A DNA stretch of 64,000 nucleotides from Ephemerocybe angulata. Taxonomy: Eukaryota > Basidiomycota > Agaricomycetes > Agaricales > Psathyrellaceae. Shown one piece after another: positions 32,502 to 44,278 of this stretch (the first letter of the stretch is position 1; each line of letters opens with the position of its first letter). The position numbers were made by a program, and so were the translations under genes. The notes under the pieces were generated by a model that was given only the letters and a program-made list of their open reading frames with translations, was not told the origin of the DNA and ran no database searches. The stretch spans positions 292,114-356,113 of the forward strand of contig JAACJK010000228.1 of the NCBI GenBank assembly GCA_013368325.1, written 5' to 3'.

Positions 32502-34250
32502 ATAGGGCTGATGGTATATAGATGAATTAATAAACAAATGCAGTCATATCCTTGTACTCTACATATGTCCATATTCTCCCGCAAGCCACAAGAAGAGGGA
32601 AAAACGGTACGAATCGAATCGAGGTCCATAAAGTGGAGATACTGAGAGTTATGAGCCCTTTCCTATCGGACACGCCAAACAGGAGACGATGTGCGTCCAA
32701 AAGCATGTAACGATTATCGATACGCTCAAGCCGAACAACGAAAATGCACGGAAGAAGCCCGCAGGCACGGCTAGACACGGTGTCGAGCAGGCCGTCGTCG
32801 CTACAGTCCATTCGCGATAAGACATGGGATGTCCATGCCCTCGACTGTAGAGGTTGCGCCGCATAACAGCCATCGGCGTGTTCGACTGGCGGACTGTGAC
32901 TCACGTCGTCGTCGGCTCTTGACAACCCGAGCACCTATCTGTGAAGGGAAGGAGGCCGCATGTCGTGGATTACCAGGAGGAGAAGAGGCGCGGTGGCATC
33001 CTCCATCTGACCTCCGAGTGGAAAGGGACGTGAGATCGATATAGCGATGAATCGTAGAGTTATATGGCGACGCCTCGACATCCAACAGATACCATGCGCG
33101 TGTACACCCCTTTAATCCGCGAACATCCAGAGTTGTGCCCGCGTTACCATCGCAGAACAAAACGAGTGGACATACAAAAAAGAGGAGGAAACAAAGGATT
33201 AGGAAGGAATACCCTGCCAAACTCCAAAGCAACACGGCGCCCCTCGCCAAATAGGCGACCGCCATGTCAGACACATCTCCCCATACAGCAGTGAATGAGC
33301 ACCTGACGTCCCTTGACGCCGACGCCCAAGACACATATTGAGACAGAAGGCGCAGGACAGGCGGTCGTAGCTGGGAAGGCGCGACGAGGACAATACGTTG
33401 GAGAAAGCAAGAAAAAATAACGAACGAAAGTCAAATGGTAGGTCGAACGAAGGACGAAAGTACGGAAACATCAAAGCACGAACGAGCGTGAAAGATCGAA
33501 CACACAGGTAGGATCGCGCACACAACAGACGACGGACAGACGTAGCTGGGAGGGCATGATGGGCTCGACGCGTTGGGGAAAGGAGGAACGAAAAATGGGG
33601 TGCTCGACGAACGAGGGACGTACGCGAATGTACGGGACCGACTCCCACAAAGGGGTTGAAGACACAGAGAAGGGCGACCAAAATACAAGAAACAAAGACG
33701 AAGGGTAGATCGAGCGAAAGCACCCAAGTCCCAAAAGCACGAACGATCGCGAAAGATCAAACACGGCGCATTAAGGAACACTGGAAGCGAGACCACCCAG
33801 CGACTAAAACGACCACCCATGGCACAGCGATATCACAACACGGGCTGAGCGGCGGATGCGCTGAAACGCTTAGCTAGCGCTTGCGACGCATGTTGGGCGG
33901 CATCGCTCGGGCCCGGGCGGTCGGTCGTATCTGGTGGGCTCGTTGGGTGCGGGCCGTTGGAGCACGAATGGACAGGGAGGGATGGAGAACGAGGAAGAAA
34001 GGATGAAAGCGAGAAAGGATAAACGAGATGAGGGACCGAGCGAGCGAACGATTATCAATTTATCATGGGACGGCCGATCACGAGGCGTCCCACGAGCGCA
34101 AGGCCAGAACGACCGAAAGGCCGAACTAAGAAGTACGAACAAACAAACAAACGAACGAACGAACATCGAAAGAAGCACAAGAAGCAACGAAGTCGAAGTA
34201 ACGAAGACGAAGCTCAACAGAACGAGAATAACAAAAAGAAAGTAGCCCAC
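32502..34250. repeat. Left part of the decayed duplicated block, cgaacga-rich
   Basis: From about 33050 this DNA matches about 39050 onward, for example the stretch catccagagttgtgcccgcg at 33124 and its near copy at 39115. It includes several copies of the gggcgg-cgta-ctgg motif (33357, 33535 and 33915). No intact gene is present. Confidence 0.65.
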
Positions 34251-35520
34251 CTTATCAGGAGTCATAGCCGCCCACACGAGACTAAACTCCCTCCCCAGCG
34301 CGAAGCTCGGCAGCGTAATCAGCAACACCAAAGACGAGAATGGGCAGCGTGATGCGCCGGCCCAGGAAGGAGCGGGGCGTGATTTCGCCATAGCCTCCAC
34401 TGTTGTTATCGCTATAAGACGGAAGGATTAGCACGATGTGGAAGACTCAGAGAGTGACGGGGGAGGGCAAAATGGGGGAGGGAGACGAGGGGTAGGAGGG
34501 GAAGGTAGAGGGATGGTCGGTGTGGAGGACGGTCGCAGTGAACTTGGTGTACCCAGTGTCAGCGCTTCGGTTAGGGGAGGTGGAACGAAGGACGACCATG
34601 ATTGGTCGGGCGAGTGGTCCTTTTTGGATGGTGGGACGTCGGGGTGGTGGGTACGGATGTTGGAGGACTAACGGAGTCGGGAGTTGAGCGGGGGTCGATG
34701 GTCGGTATGGATGGGGGACGGGCTGGGTGTCGGGTCGTCATTCGAGATGTCGGTCGGGCGGCGCTCGAGGGCGTCGTCGGTTTTGAGAAGGCCGAACCGG
34801 CGTCTATGATGTCGAGGGCGCCAAGTCGAGGTCAATCTTGAACCAGACGTCGAGTGGGAAGGCGATAAGGAGTACAGGAATGGTGGGTACGAAGGTGCGG
34901 AGGATGAACTCAAAGGTACTCACTGACGATAACGAACCACATCGCAGTGTGGATGGACGCGAATTGGGTGGAATCGCCGTCGGAGTTGATGAAAGTGTGC
35001 ATCAATTCGTCCCACATCACAGCACAGGAAGATCAGCAGCGAGTCGAAGGGTGGGGACGTACAGGAGGGTGCTAAAGACCGTCAACATCATGTCGACGAA
35101 GAACCGATAGCGAGCAGCGCGTGCTGCGCTGCGCACGCAGACCTTCCCGAGGATGGGGGTCGATGATCCCGAAGAACGCTGCCCGAACCGCCCGTCAGTC
35201 TACACGCGAACCCTAGAGAGATTAATACGCACGAAACTCCAGGACACCACCCTCGTGATACACTCGACCGACAGACACAACATCCAACCCCGGCTCCATC
35301 CCAAACCACACGCGATTGCTGAACCGATGGGCCGCAAACGCACTGCTCGCAGGCTGCTCTGGACACTGCTCGAGGCGCTCTTCCCATGCCGGGCGTATCG
35401 TCAGGAAGACGCCATCGTCGCTCGTCAGTCTCGGTTTTGGGTTAGATGCGGGGGTCTTGTCGCCGACGACGTTGGTTTGAAGCAAGGATGCGTGGGAATC
35501 TGGTGCCCGTTCAATGCATC
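34251..35520 (-). pseudogene. Potassium-channel gene remnant, copy 1
   Basis: On the minus strand the bases 34410-34251 encode the pore and following helix of a voltage-gated-type potassium channel: VGYGEITPRSFLGR, then ITLPILVFG and PSFALGREFSLVWAAMTPDK, ending at a donor (GTGGGC). Two small frame breaks interrupt it: two extra bases before GGC TAT GGC and one inside the helix after VFG. Upstream, 35520-35100 encodes fragments (FSNRVWFGMEPGLDVVSV) that recur in the same order before copy 2, so they probably belong to the same ancestral gene. No full reading frame survives. Recognition rests on the TVGYG-type selectivity filter and the following LPSF-LGREF motif. Confidence 0.6.
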
Positions 35521-38106
35521 ATTTAGGCGTGGGGTTAGGGGCGTGTGGCGGGAAGGCCGAAGGATCGCCGGGCGGGGGGTTCGCGCGAGTGGATGCACAG
35601 TTTGTACATCCTCTCATGAAAAGGTAAAGATAGAAGAGGCATCTCCAATTTGCTAGCTATGCATTCGTGCTGCATGATGACCACCCATGCGACTACGTCA
35701 ACGACGAACGGAGCAAAAGTGACTCCGGCGGGAACCCGCTCCGTCGACAATATACCTCTCTCTGCACATCAATAGCCTGAGTCCGAATCAGACCTCCTCG
35801 GTATTCTTAAATCTGTCTGTGCGTGAGACTGCCGCCTATCGAACCGCCCACTGCACTGTGCCCGGCCATTCAATCCAGCTCTTCACGGTCACGTACCGTA
35901 CGTATATACTCCAGAAATCGAATATCACGAACCTCACAAAGCTTAACGTAGAATAACATAGAGCATATATCGCAACTATCGAAACCTATACCAACTCACA
36001 TCCTCACCCAAGCAGCGAAAAGCGTTAAGAAATGTTAGAACGAAGAACGTGGTAGGGACACTAGCGGCCTAAGAATCGATTCGAGATAATAAACAGTGAA
36101 TAATAAACATACCGAACAACAGACATGCGGCTAAAACCTGCCATCTATACTCGTTCGACGGGAGGAAGCTTGCATCACCGATTTGCGTCCAGAGCGGCCG
36201 ATAAAGCATGCCAACACCCAGCCCTAGAGCACGGATAGCGGAGTATTGAGTACTGCGTCGTCGGGTACAGCTATTCGCGACACAACACAAATATTTTGGG
36301 CTGTCGGAAGAAGACAATGGGGACATAGATTGAAGGTATGGAACCACTGAAAGGACCCCCGAACGAACCTCAGAACAACAGATCGTACAAACAATGCCTC
36401 TCCAGGCGAGCCGGAAATACTGCACCCCAACCGCACCAACATCAACCCGAAACACAGTGAGGAAGGCCAAGTAGTCATGGATGAGCAGTTGCCAAGACGG
36501 AAGGGAGGGAATATGCAACATCGAGTCACAATGAGTGTCGAAAGACACAGAAGATTCGGGTCAAGATCCCGAACCGGAGGGAAACTGAAAAACGAACGAA
36601 ATTTGGGGAATGTTATCAAGAGAGGACGAAGGAAAGGGGAGTGACGGAGGGATGTACGGTTAGCAAAAAAGAACCATGACATGGACAACAAGAGAGTACG
36701 ATGACGGACGCTGGAAGAGGAAGAAACCGCCAACGAACCGGAAAGGAAAAGAATCGAGCGAGCGATCGAACGGCCACCTCAACAGAATGAAGAGAACAAG
36801 GCACCGCACCACCATCCACCCTGTCGCCCAATCAAACGTGCCACACGCATGTAATGAGCAGTAGACGATATCAAACGCGGACACCCAACACGATCATAAG
36901 GCACACAGTCGCACAACAGGGGGACATGGCTATTGGCTCAGTGGGCTTGTTGGAGGAGGACCGACCAACGAACAACCCGAAACGAACGAACGAACTCATC
37001 ACATATAATCTATCGCGATGAGCACAATCCGATGCTCTCCATCCAAGCCCTCCCCACTTTGAACCGATAGCTAGGCGAGAGCACACACTTTGTGCACGCA
37101 CAAACAGGGGCCGTATCCGGCATGTCCAAGATGGAACCAACTATACCTGCCCATGTCCCGTTCTGGGCGCACGACTCGCTGTGCCCACGCCGCCATCGCA
37201 GAACCAAACTAGGAGAACACATAGAAAAGGGGTGTGCGCGAGGAAAGACACGAAGCGACTGAGCCATCACCGACCAAACGAAGTACCAAACGAATGAACA
37301 CCTGATCGAATCTTCTGAAACCAAAATAAGAGATCGAACAAACGACACCTCCCTGCAATTCCACTCCAATCGTACCGACCCAACTTCTGCATCACAATGC
37401 CGCAAAGTCAAATAATCTTGGAGGAACAAGGGTAGAGAGGCGCGGGAGGGACTAAACGTCCGAATCCCAGGGGGCGGTGATGGTGTATAAAGGTTATGTG
37501 GAATGCGAATACGAGAGCTACGCCCATAGAACGTATAGGGAAGCCCCGAAATTGCAGCAAAAACAAAGGGAAACTAAAAAGGGTACAAATGAAGGACCTT
37601 AGTCCTGATGAAGAGACGTGCGAGAGGGGACCACCTATTGACCAAGACGACCGCCAATGACATGGAAGTAAACCCACAGCATGGAATAAGCAACAACGTC
37701 CCATGACGTTCGAACCCAAGACACATGCCGGTTTCCATCCATCGCGTCCGGGCGGTCGTACTTGGAGGCGCACCCTGGGGAAGGGCAGAAATCGGATGAG
37801 GGCGGACACAGATGAGCCATCGCAGTCCAGACGAAGGTACGAGCGAGACGGGACCACCCAGTGACCAAAACGACCACCCGCAAACAAAAACCAGCAGATG
37901 ACAGCACGGAATAAACAGCAGACGTCCCTAGACGTTTAGCTCAAAACAGATGCTGGTTTCAATCGCTGGCGTCCGGGCGGTCGTACCTGGAGACTGGGCG
38001 GGCTCGAGGTGGATGGTAGAGAAAGGCAGGGATCGGATGGAGAGACGATTATCATGACATGAGGCAGATGCCAAAGCATGTCCCACGACTTCGAATGCCC
38101 GAACGG
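35521..38106. repeat. Repeat-rich decayed DNA between the two channel remnants
   Basis: Contains imperfect internal copies. 37640-37840 and 37855-38040 are about 220 bases apart and share accacc-a-tgaccaa-acgaccac and gcgtccgggcggtcgtac. 36420-36490 resembles 37365-37430. Open frames on the minus strand such as 36069-36548 look hydrophobic but have no ATG-based gene structure that I can support. Confidence 0.5.
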
Positions 38107-38654
38107 CCGAACGGCCGAACCACCGAACCCAGCTATTAGGCGCTCGAGCATTGATTATTACCTAAGCTTAAAACCATACATATCCGACTATACGACACAT
38201 AAATCCCATGTCCTCATCCACGTAACCCTCTCTCCGCTTCCCCTCACCCTCCACCCCCCTCCCCACCAATACCCCCAACCTCCTCACCTCCTCCGCCGAC
38301 TCCGCGATCTGCCGGCTCAGCTCCGTCTCGTTCTGCCCCAGCTTCAGGTTACTCAGGTCTCTCGCAATTGTTGTGGAGGGCCGAACGGCCGAACCACCGA
38401 ACCCAGCTATTAGGCGCTCGAGCATTGATTATTACCTAAGCTTAAAACCATACATATCCGACTATACGACACATAAATCCCATGTCCTCATCCACGTAAC
38501 CCTCTCTCCGCTTCCCCTCACCCTCCACCCCCCTCCCCACCAATACCCCCAACCTCCTCACCTCCTCCGCCGACTCCGCGATCTGCCGGCTCAGCTCCGT
38601 CTCGTTCTGCCCCAGCTTCAGGTTACTCAGGTCTCTCGCAATTGTTGTGGAGGG
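38107..38654. repeat. Perfect 274-base tandem duplication
   Basis: 38107-38380 and 38381-38654 appear identical base for base, both starting ccgaacggccgaaccacc. On the minus strand each copy encodes RDLSNLKLGQNETELSRQIA and a further short helix, which looks like the cytoplasmic coiled tail of the channel. Identity points to a very recent duplication or an assembly artefact. Confidence 0.85.
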
Positions 38655-41640
38655 CGGGTTGAGGAAGACGTGGTAGGACGACGCTAGGAGGAAGATGGGT
38701 GGGGGTGCGAGGTCGATGTGGAGGCGAGGGGTTGTGGAGGGTAGGTTTTGCCGAGGTCGAGGGTTGTGTTGGGTTTGTGTGGTTGTCCTGTAGAGCGGAT
38801 GTTAGTTATCGTGCATGAGGTAGACCAACGAAAATCAACATGTTAAGAGCGAAGAACCGAAAGAAACAGAGAAAAATGGCACGATTCCGAACGAACGAAC
38901 GCTCAAACTGAGCTCAGCAAGTCGCAACCACATCGTCTATCGCAATGAATGGTCTCTGACGCTCCTCGTCAAAGTATCTCCCCGCTTCACAGCTACAAGT
39001 AAACGAGAGCACACTCAAGAGTCACCCGACAAGAGAGTCACCCGACAAGAGGGTCCATAATACACACGCAAAGCTCGGAACGACCATGCGCGTATACACG
39101 CTATTAATCAGCGGACATCCAGAGTTGTGCCCACGTTACCACAGAACAAAACGAGTGGAGATACAAAAAAGAGGAGAAAACGAAGGATTAGGAAGGAGCA
39201 CACTGCCAAACTCCAAAGCAACACGCTGCCCCTCGCCAACTAGACGACCGCCCGGTCCGTCGAATCTCACTACAGTAGTGAATGAGCACCGGACGTCCCA
39301 TGACGCCGACGGCCAAGACACATATTGAGATAGAAGGCGCAGGACGGGCGGTCGTAGCTGGGAAGGCGCGGCGAGGACAATAGGTTCGAGAAAGCAAGAA
39401 AAAATAACGAACGAAAGTCAAATGGTTATGGTATGTCGAACGAAGGACGAAAGCACGAGAACATCAAAGCACGAACGAGCGTGAAAGATCGAACACACAG
39501 GTAGGATCGCGCACACAACAGACATAGGCATAAATCGAACGAACGAACGAATGCATGAACAAACGAACGAACTCAACGACCGGGTGAGCCCAAGGCCCAT
39601 ATACCTCCCAAACAAACAACCGACCGCCTTGGCAAAGCGATAATCCACAATACAGAACGAGAAGCAGGCATCTCGAAACACCCAAGCTCAAGAAACATAT
39701 TGAAGGACGGGTCCCATGGAAGGCGGACGGGCGGACGCAGGTGGGTGGGCTCGATGGGCATGTTGGACAAAGGACGAAGGAAGGAAGGAAGGCGAAAGGA
39801 AGAGAAGGTCGATGCACGAACTCCTAACGCAAGGTGGGTGCTCGACGAACGAGAGCCATACAGGAATGTACGAGACCGACACCCGCACAGGACGGTCCAA
39901 ATAACCGAAGACACAGAGAAGGACGACCAAAATACAAGAAACAGAGACGAACCTAGTAAATCAAGCGAACACGGAAAGACCGTAAGGAACCGTAGGAACG
40001 TGCGAGACGAGAACACCCTGCGAAAAAACGACCAACCGCCTCTCAAGACGGCATAATAGACCAACATGGAGCGAGCAGTAGCCTCCCAAGGGGTCTACAC
40101 TTACAACGCACGCTGGTTTCTAAGGAGCGCGTCTACCGGGCGGACAGACGTAACTGGGTGCGCTCGATGAGCACTTTTGAGACGGGCAGGAAGTGGATGA
40201 AGGAAGGGAAGGAAGGAAGAACGAAGAACGAAGAGCGAGGGGTAAAGGAGGACGATGGTGCCGGATGCTGTCCCACGAACTCAGACCGAAAGGCCGAACG
40301 ACCGAACTTCCGAGCAAGAACAACAACCGAACAAAGGAACAACCGACCGTAGGAACGAAGGAACGAAGAAGCGAAGGAACGAAGAACCAACATCGAAAGA
40401 AGAGAACCAACGAAGTCAAACCGCAAACCCTATCAACACCCACCTTATCAGCAGTCATAGCCGCTCACACAAGACTCAACTCCCTCCCCAGCACAAAACT
40501 CGGCGCCGTGATCAGCATTAACCCAAACACGAGGATAGGGAGCGTGATGAGCCGCCCCAGGAAGGAGCGCAGCGTGATCTCGCTGTAGCCTACTGTCCTT
40601 ATTGCTGCGGGAAGCGTGTGTTAGTATGGCTCTGTGTGCGGATGAATGTGCAAGAGGATCTAAGGAGAAGGGGAGGGGAGGGGAACGGGGATGAGGAAGA
40701 TGAGGGGCGGTCGATGCGGGACGATTAGAGCGCGCCTCGTGGTGTTGTGATGCGAGGTCGAGGCGGCAAAGTGTCGGCGACGGGGTGTCTGAAGCGCAGG
40801 AGCGGCCGTCGGGGTGGTGGATGCGCACGGTTGTGGATCGAGCATGTCTGGAATTGGGCTCATGGTCGACGGTCGGTACGAATAGGAGACGGACCGGCTT
40901 AGCGTTGTCGTTCGAGATGTCGGTCGGCGGTGCTTGAGGACGAAAACAGGTTGTCGCTTCCGAGGAGGCCGAAGCGGCGCCGTCGAGGGTGTCAAGGTCG
41001 AAGTAGGGCGATCGGCGGTTGGGTCAAGGGCGGACTTGAACGAGATGTCGAGCGTGGAGTAGAGCGCGGTGTTGGATGGGGGATGATACGGGTACAAAGG
41101 CAGGTGGAGGACGAAAAGAGGAAGGAGAGGGGTGAGAGTACTCACTGGGATGGATGCGAGTTCCGTAGGGTCGCCGTCGGAGTTGATGAAGGTGTCCAGG
41201 ACTTCGTCCCACGTCCCGTGAGTACCTGCAGTATGTGAAGACGCCGATAGCGAGCACCGCGTGCTTCGACCTGCGCACGGAGAACTACATCAATTCGATC
41301 GTGCTATGTCGTGGACAGGTCTCGAAGATGGGGGTCGATGATCCCGGAGAACGCTGCCCGAATCGTCCGTCAGTCCACACGCGAACCACGGAGAGATGAA
41401 GACGCACAAGACTCCAGGACCCCACACTCGTGATATATTCGACTACAGACACAACGTCCAACCCCGGCTCCATCCTAAACCACACGCGATTGCTGAACCG
41501 ATGGAATGTTGGGACAGTGGGAGGGTGTTGGTGGCCGTGTTCGATGGGTCATTCGCAGGCTGCTCGAAGCAGCTGGTGCAGCCGCCGCTTCCATGCGGCC
41601 GAGCGTATCGTCAGAGAGCCGCCATCTTCGCTCTTTAGAC
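38160..41640 (-). pseudogene. Potassium-channel gene remnant, copy 2
   Basis: On the minus strand 40606-40444 encodes RTVGYSEITLRSFLGR, LITLPILVFG and APSFVLGRELSLV, then a stop where copy 1 reads W. The selectivity filter Gly of TVGYG is replaced by Ser, so this copy could not form a normal potassium filter. Upstream, 41485-41285 repeats the SNRVWFRMEPGLDVVSV fragment seen in copy 1. Downstream, the tail fragment (FLLASSYHVFLNPPSTTIA, then RDLSNLKLGQ) lies at 38760-38240 and is tandemly duplicated. Between pore and tail are about 1.7 kb of repeat-rich DNA. Clearly non-functional. Copies 1 and 2 are collinear over about 2.5 kb, indicating a segmental duplication. Confidence 0.6.
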
Positions 41641-41934
41641 TTTGTTTAGAGGGAAGAGCGAGTATAGTTCGGTCGGGGGCCCTGCAAACGACAGTGGTGT
41701 GGAACAAGGAGAGCATCCACGAATTGAGAACTTCACGGCTTCCGTGACGCCCGTGAAGTGCGGTGAACCGACGCCGATCGGGATATTTTTGGTTGTGTTT
41801 GGCTACAGCTTCGATCTGGCGCGCTCGGCATTGGCCGTGCTTCTCCTTGTCCCACACCCCGCGTTACTTGTTTCTCTCCCCCTGCCCTCCCCTTGACTCC
41901 AATCCCCTTATTATTTTCCCTGGAGATAGCGACC

Positions 41935-44135
41935 ATGTCTGGGACGACATTCTTTGATGTTTACTCCGTTCTATCGAGGAATAAAGGCCTGGAAAAGGCC
42001 TTCACTATCTCCAAAGCTATGACTTATGTCCGACTTGCGACGGCCCTGAAGCGCACTATCATTCATGCGCAGCCTCCAAACTATGATCCTAGTGTACCTC
42101 CCATATCACTTCCACCGAATCTAGCAGAGTTTCTACAGGGATCCGTAGGTATAAAGGAGGAAGACATGGACACAATCTGGACAGCATTCCGCATGGTTGC
42201 CTGGAATCTCGACCTATCACAGCAATCGGTTATCGGTGATGGGATGCTGTACGTGAAGGCTGGACAGGGGATGAGTATGACCTGCATCTGTACACCCTAT
42301 CGCAGCTACTAAGCTCTGAGAACAGGGAATCGAACACTCTATCCTCCAGTGACAAAATGCGTGAACACCCAGTGCCCAGGCACCGACAAGATTCTGAGAG
42401 CGGGAGACCGTGCGGAGAGAAAAATCGTGCTATATACCCTCAAGGACGGTGCATGTGCGACCTATCACATGCAGTTACGATGTCTGCGTACGCTTTGGAT
42501 GTTTATTTGAGTGTACATGGACTTACCTTGTTATGTTTGATCAAATAGACTGCCATACTGTCTACCACAACAATTACTACGTCGTGGGCAGTCATCGGCA
42601 CTACTACAGTGGTGTTCCTGAGGTTATCGATATCGGAAAACACCATTTCATCGAACGGGATGTCGCTGCTTTATTCTTGAACCTGATGCTTGTTTCATGG
42701 TGCGCAGATGTGTTTCCCTTAAGTAATCCCTAGTAACCCTGTTTTAAAGGACCTCGGTTACAAATGCTGCGGAGATATATAACCGTTCATTAATGAAGAA
42801 GGAGAACCAACCCGATGAGTGGGACTTCGTCTTTGACATACGCGCCGAGCATATATGGAATGCCATCGCCCATCTTGCTATTCTTGAGGACTGCGAGGAG
42901 CATGGGACGCTTCTCACTGTAACAAACAAAGAGGAGCAAAAGGACCGTCTCTCAGAAGCCATATCCGCTCGCAATAAACGCTTCGAGAACTTTGGGCAGC
43001 CTGAATGGGCGCATTTCTGTGAGCGATGTGTACGACTTCTAAAGAAGCCTGACGGAGTGACATGTATGTACTCGGAACACATCTATGCAGCTGTACTGAC
43101 AATCGTATATTGCTAGACAAGGCATCAGCCATCGTCTGCGATGGAATTACAATAGGTCATCCCTGTTGCAATGTCCCGAACTGCATGATACCGCTCGCGG
43201 ACTGCAAAAAGGATAGATTTTGCAAAAACCATACAAGCAGGAACTCGGTCTGCGCTGTTGATATCTGCGAGCAGCCAGTTCAACCGGGATTCAAGACATG
43301 CGGCGAAGCGTCTCATAGGGAGCTCGATAACAAACAGAAAATCCGTAACACCGCCAACTTCCAGACCAAGCATCGTCTCCAGCGGAAAGGAGTTTCAGCT
43401 CCACCAGACGAAGAAACACTCGAGGAGCTTGTTGCTAATGATATGGCGCCAGATGAGGGTGTAGAGGAAGGGATGTGCGCCCAGAAGAAGACGAGAATAA
43501 AGGGAAGCTTTGGAAGGAATCAAACGAGCACGGAGATGATAATGGCGCGCCCTTGCGGTATCATTGTGGCGCGCGCAACATCATACTTCTCCGAGTCCGT
43601 GCCACAAACAGTTGTGAGTTTTGGGCTCTCTGTATGAACACTATTGCTGATGCGTAACGGTTAGAAAATGCTCGAACAAGTCTTCAATGTCCCTGGATCA
43701 ATGCCCGACTATTTCATATACGACAACTGCTGCAGCGTATACAACTACCTGCAAGCACGAGGGGCTCAGAAGAAGAAAAAGGACCCACTCCTCAGCTCAA
43801 CGGGCTTCCCTGTGGACGCATTCCATTTTGACTGCAAGCACAAGAAGACAGACACAGTGTGCCAGGAGCACTGCAACCCGCGTCATTTCAAGGAGCTAAT
43901 TGACGAAGATGGGAAGTGGTACTTCAATTCATCCAAGTGCGAGCAAATCAACTCCTGGCTCGGCGGGTACCACTCTATTCTCCGCGAAATGTCTGCGGAG
44001 CGCTACAACTTCCTGCTGGACGAGCTCCTTATGAGGAAGAATAGGATTGTCAAGGCCAAGCTCGAGGCACAGGGTCATCTTCCAGGTTATTACCCAGGCT
44101 TACAGCACAAAGCACCAGAGGCAGAAGAGGCGTAA
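41935..44135 (+). CDS. CxC5/CxC6 cysteine-cluster protein (KDZ-associated)
   Basis: Six exons: 41935-42274, 42326-42487, 42549-42699, 42750-43063, 43117-43613 and 43665-44135. All phases agree, giving 644 residues with no defects. After a helical N-terminus comes a first cysteine cluster (CVNTQC ... LRCLHCHTVYHNNYY, about residues 125-175) of the CxC5 kind, then a helical region. A CxC6-like cluster follows (GHPCCNVPNC, DRFCKNH, CAVDICEQP, TCGEASH, about 333-385). The C-terminal domain has FIYDN (D508), FHFDCKHKKTDTVCQEHCNP (541-560) and SSKCEQINSWLGGYHS (E581). Such proteins were described next to KDZ transposons in fungi; their role is thought to be DNA binding or transposition-related. It lies tail to tail with the zinc-finger gene at 44279, 143 bases apart. 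The branch-site-like CTACTAAG sits in intron 1. Confidence 0.85.
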
Positions 44136-44278
44136 AGATCAGAACTGACGGATATATTGGTATTGAACATACTACATGTACTATTACAAACAGAGCTACA
44201 CTACGATTACAACAGACACGAAATAACAATAAGAAATCATTACAAAACAAGATGAAGGAATAAAAGGATATGTCTCGA

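Noticed and set aside
36069..37887. Hydrophobic minus-strand frames as membrane-protein genes
   Set aside because: They overlap each other in several frames, lack ATG starts and splice structure, and lie in repeat-rich decayed DNA; the apparent hydrophobicity follows from gaacgaac-type repeats read in antisense.
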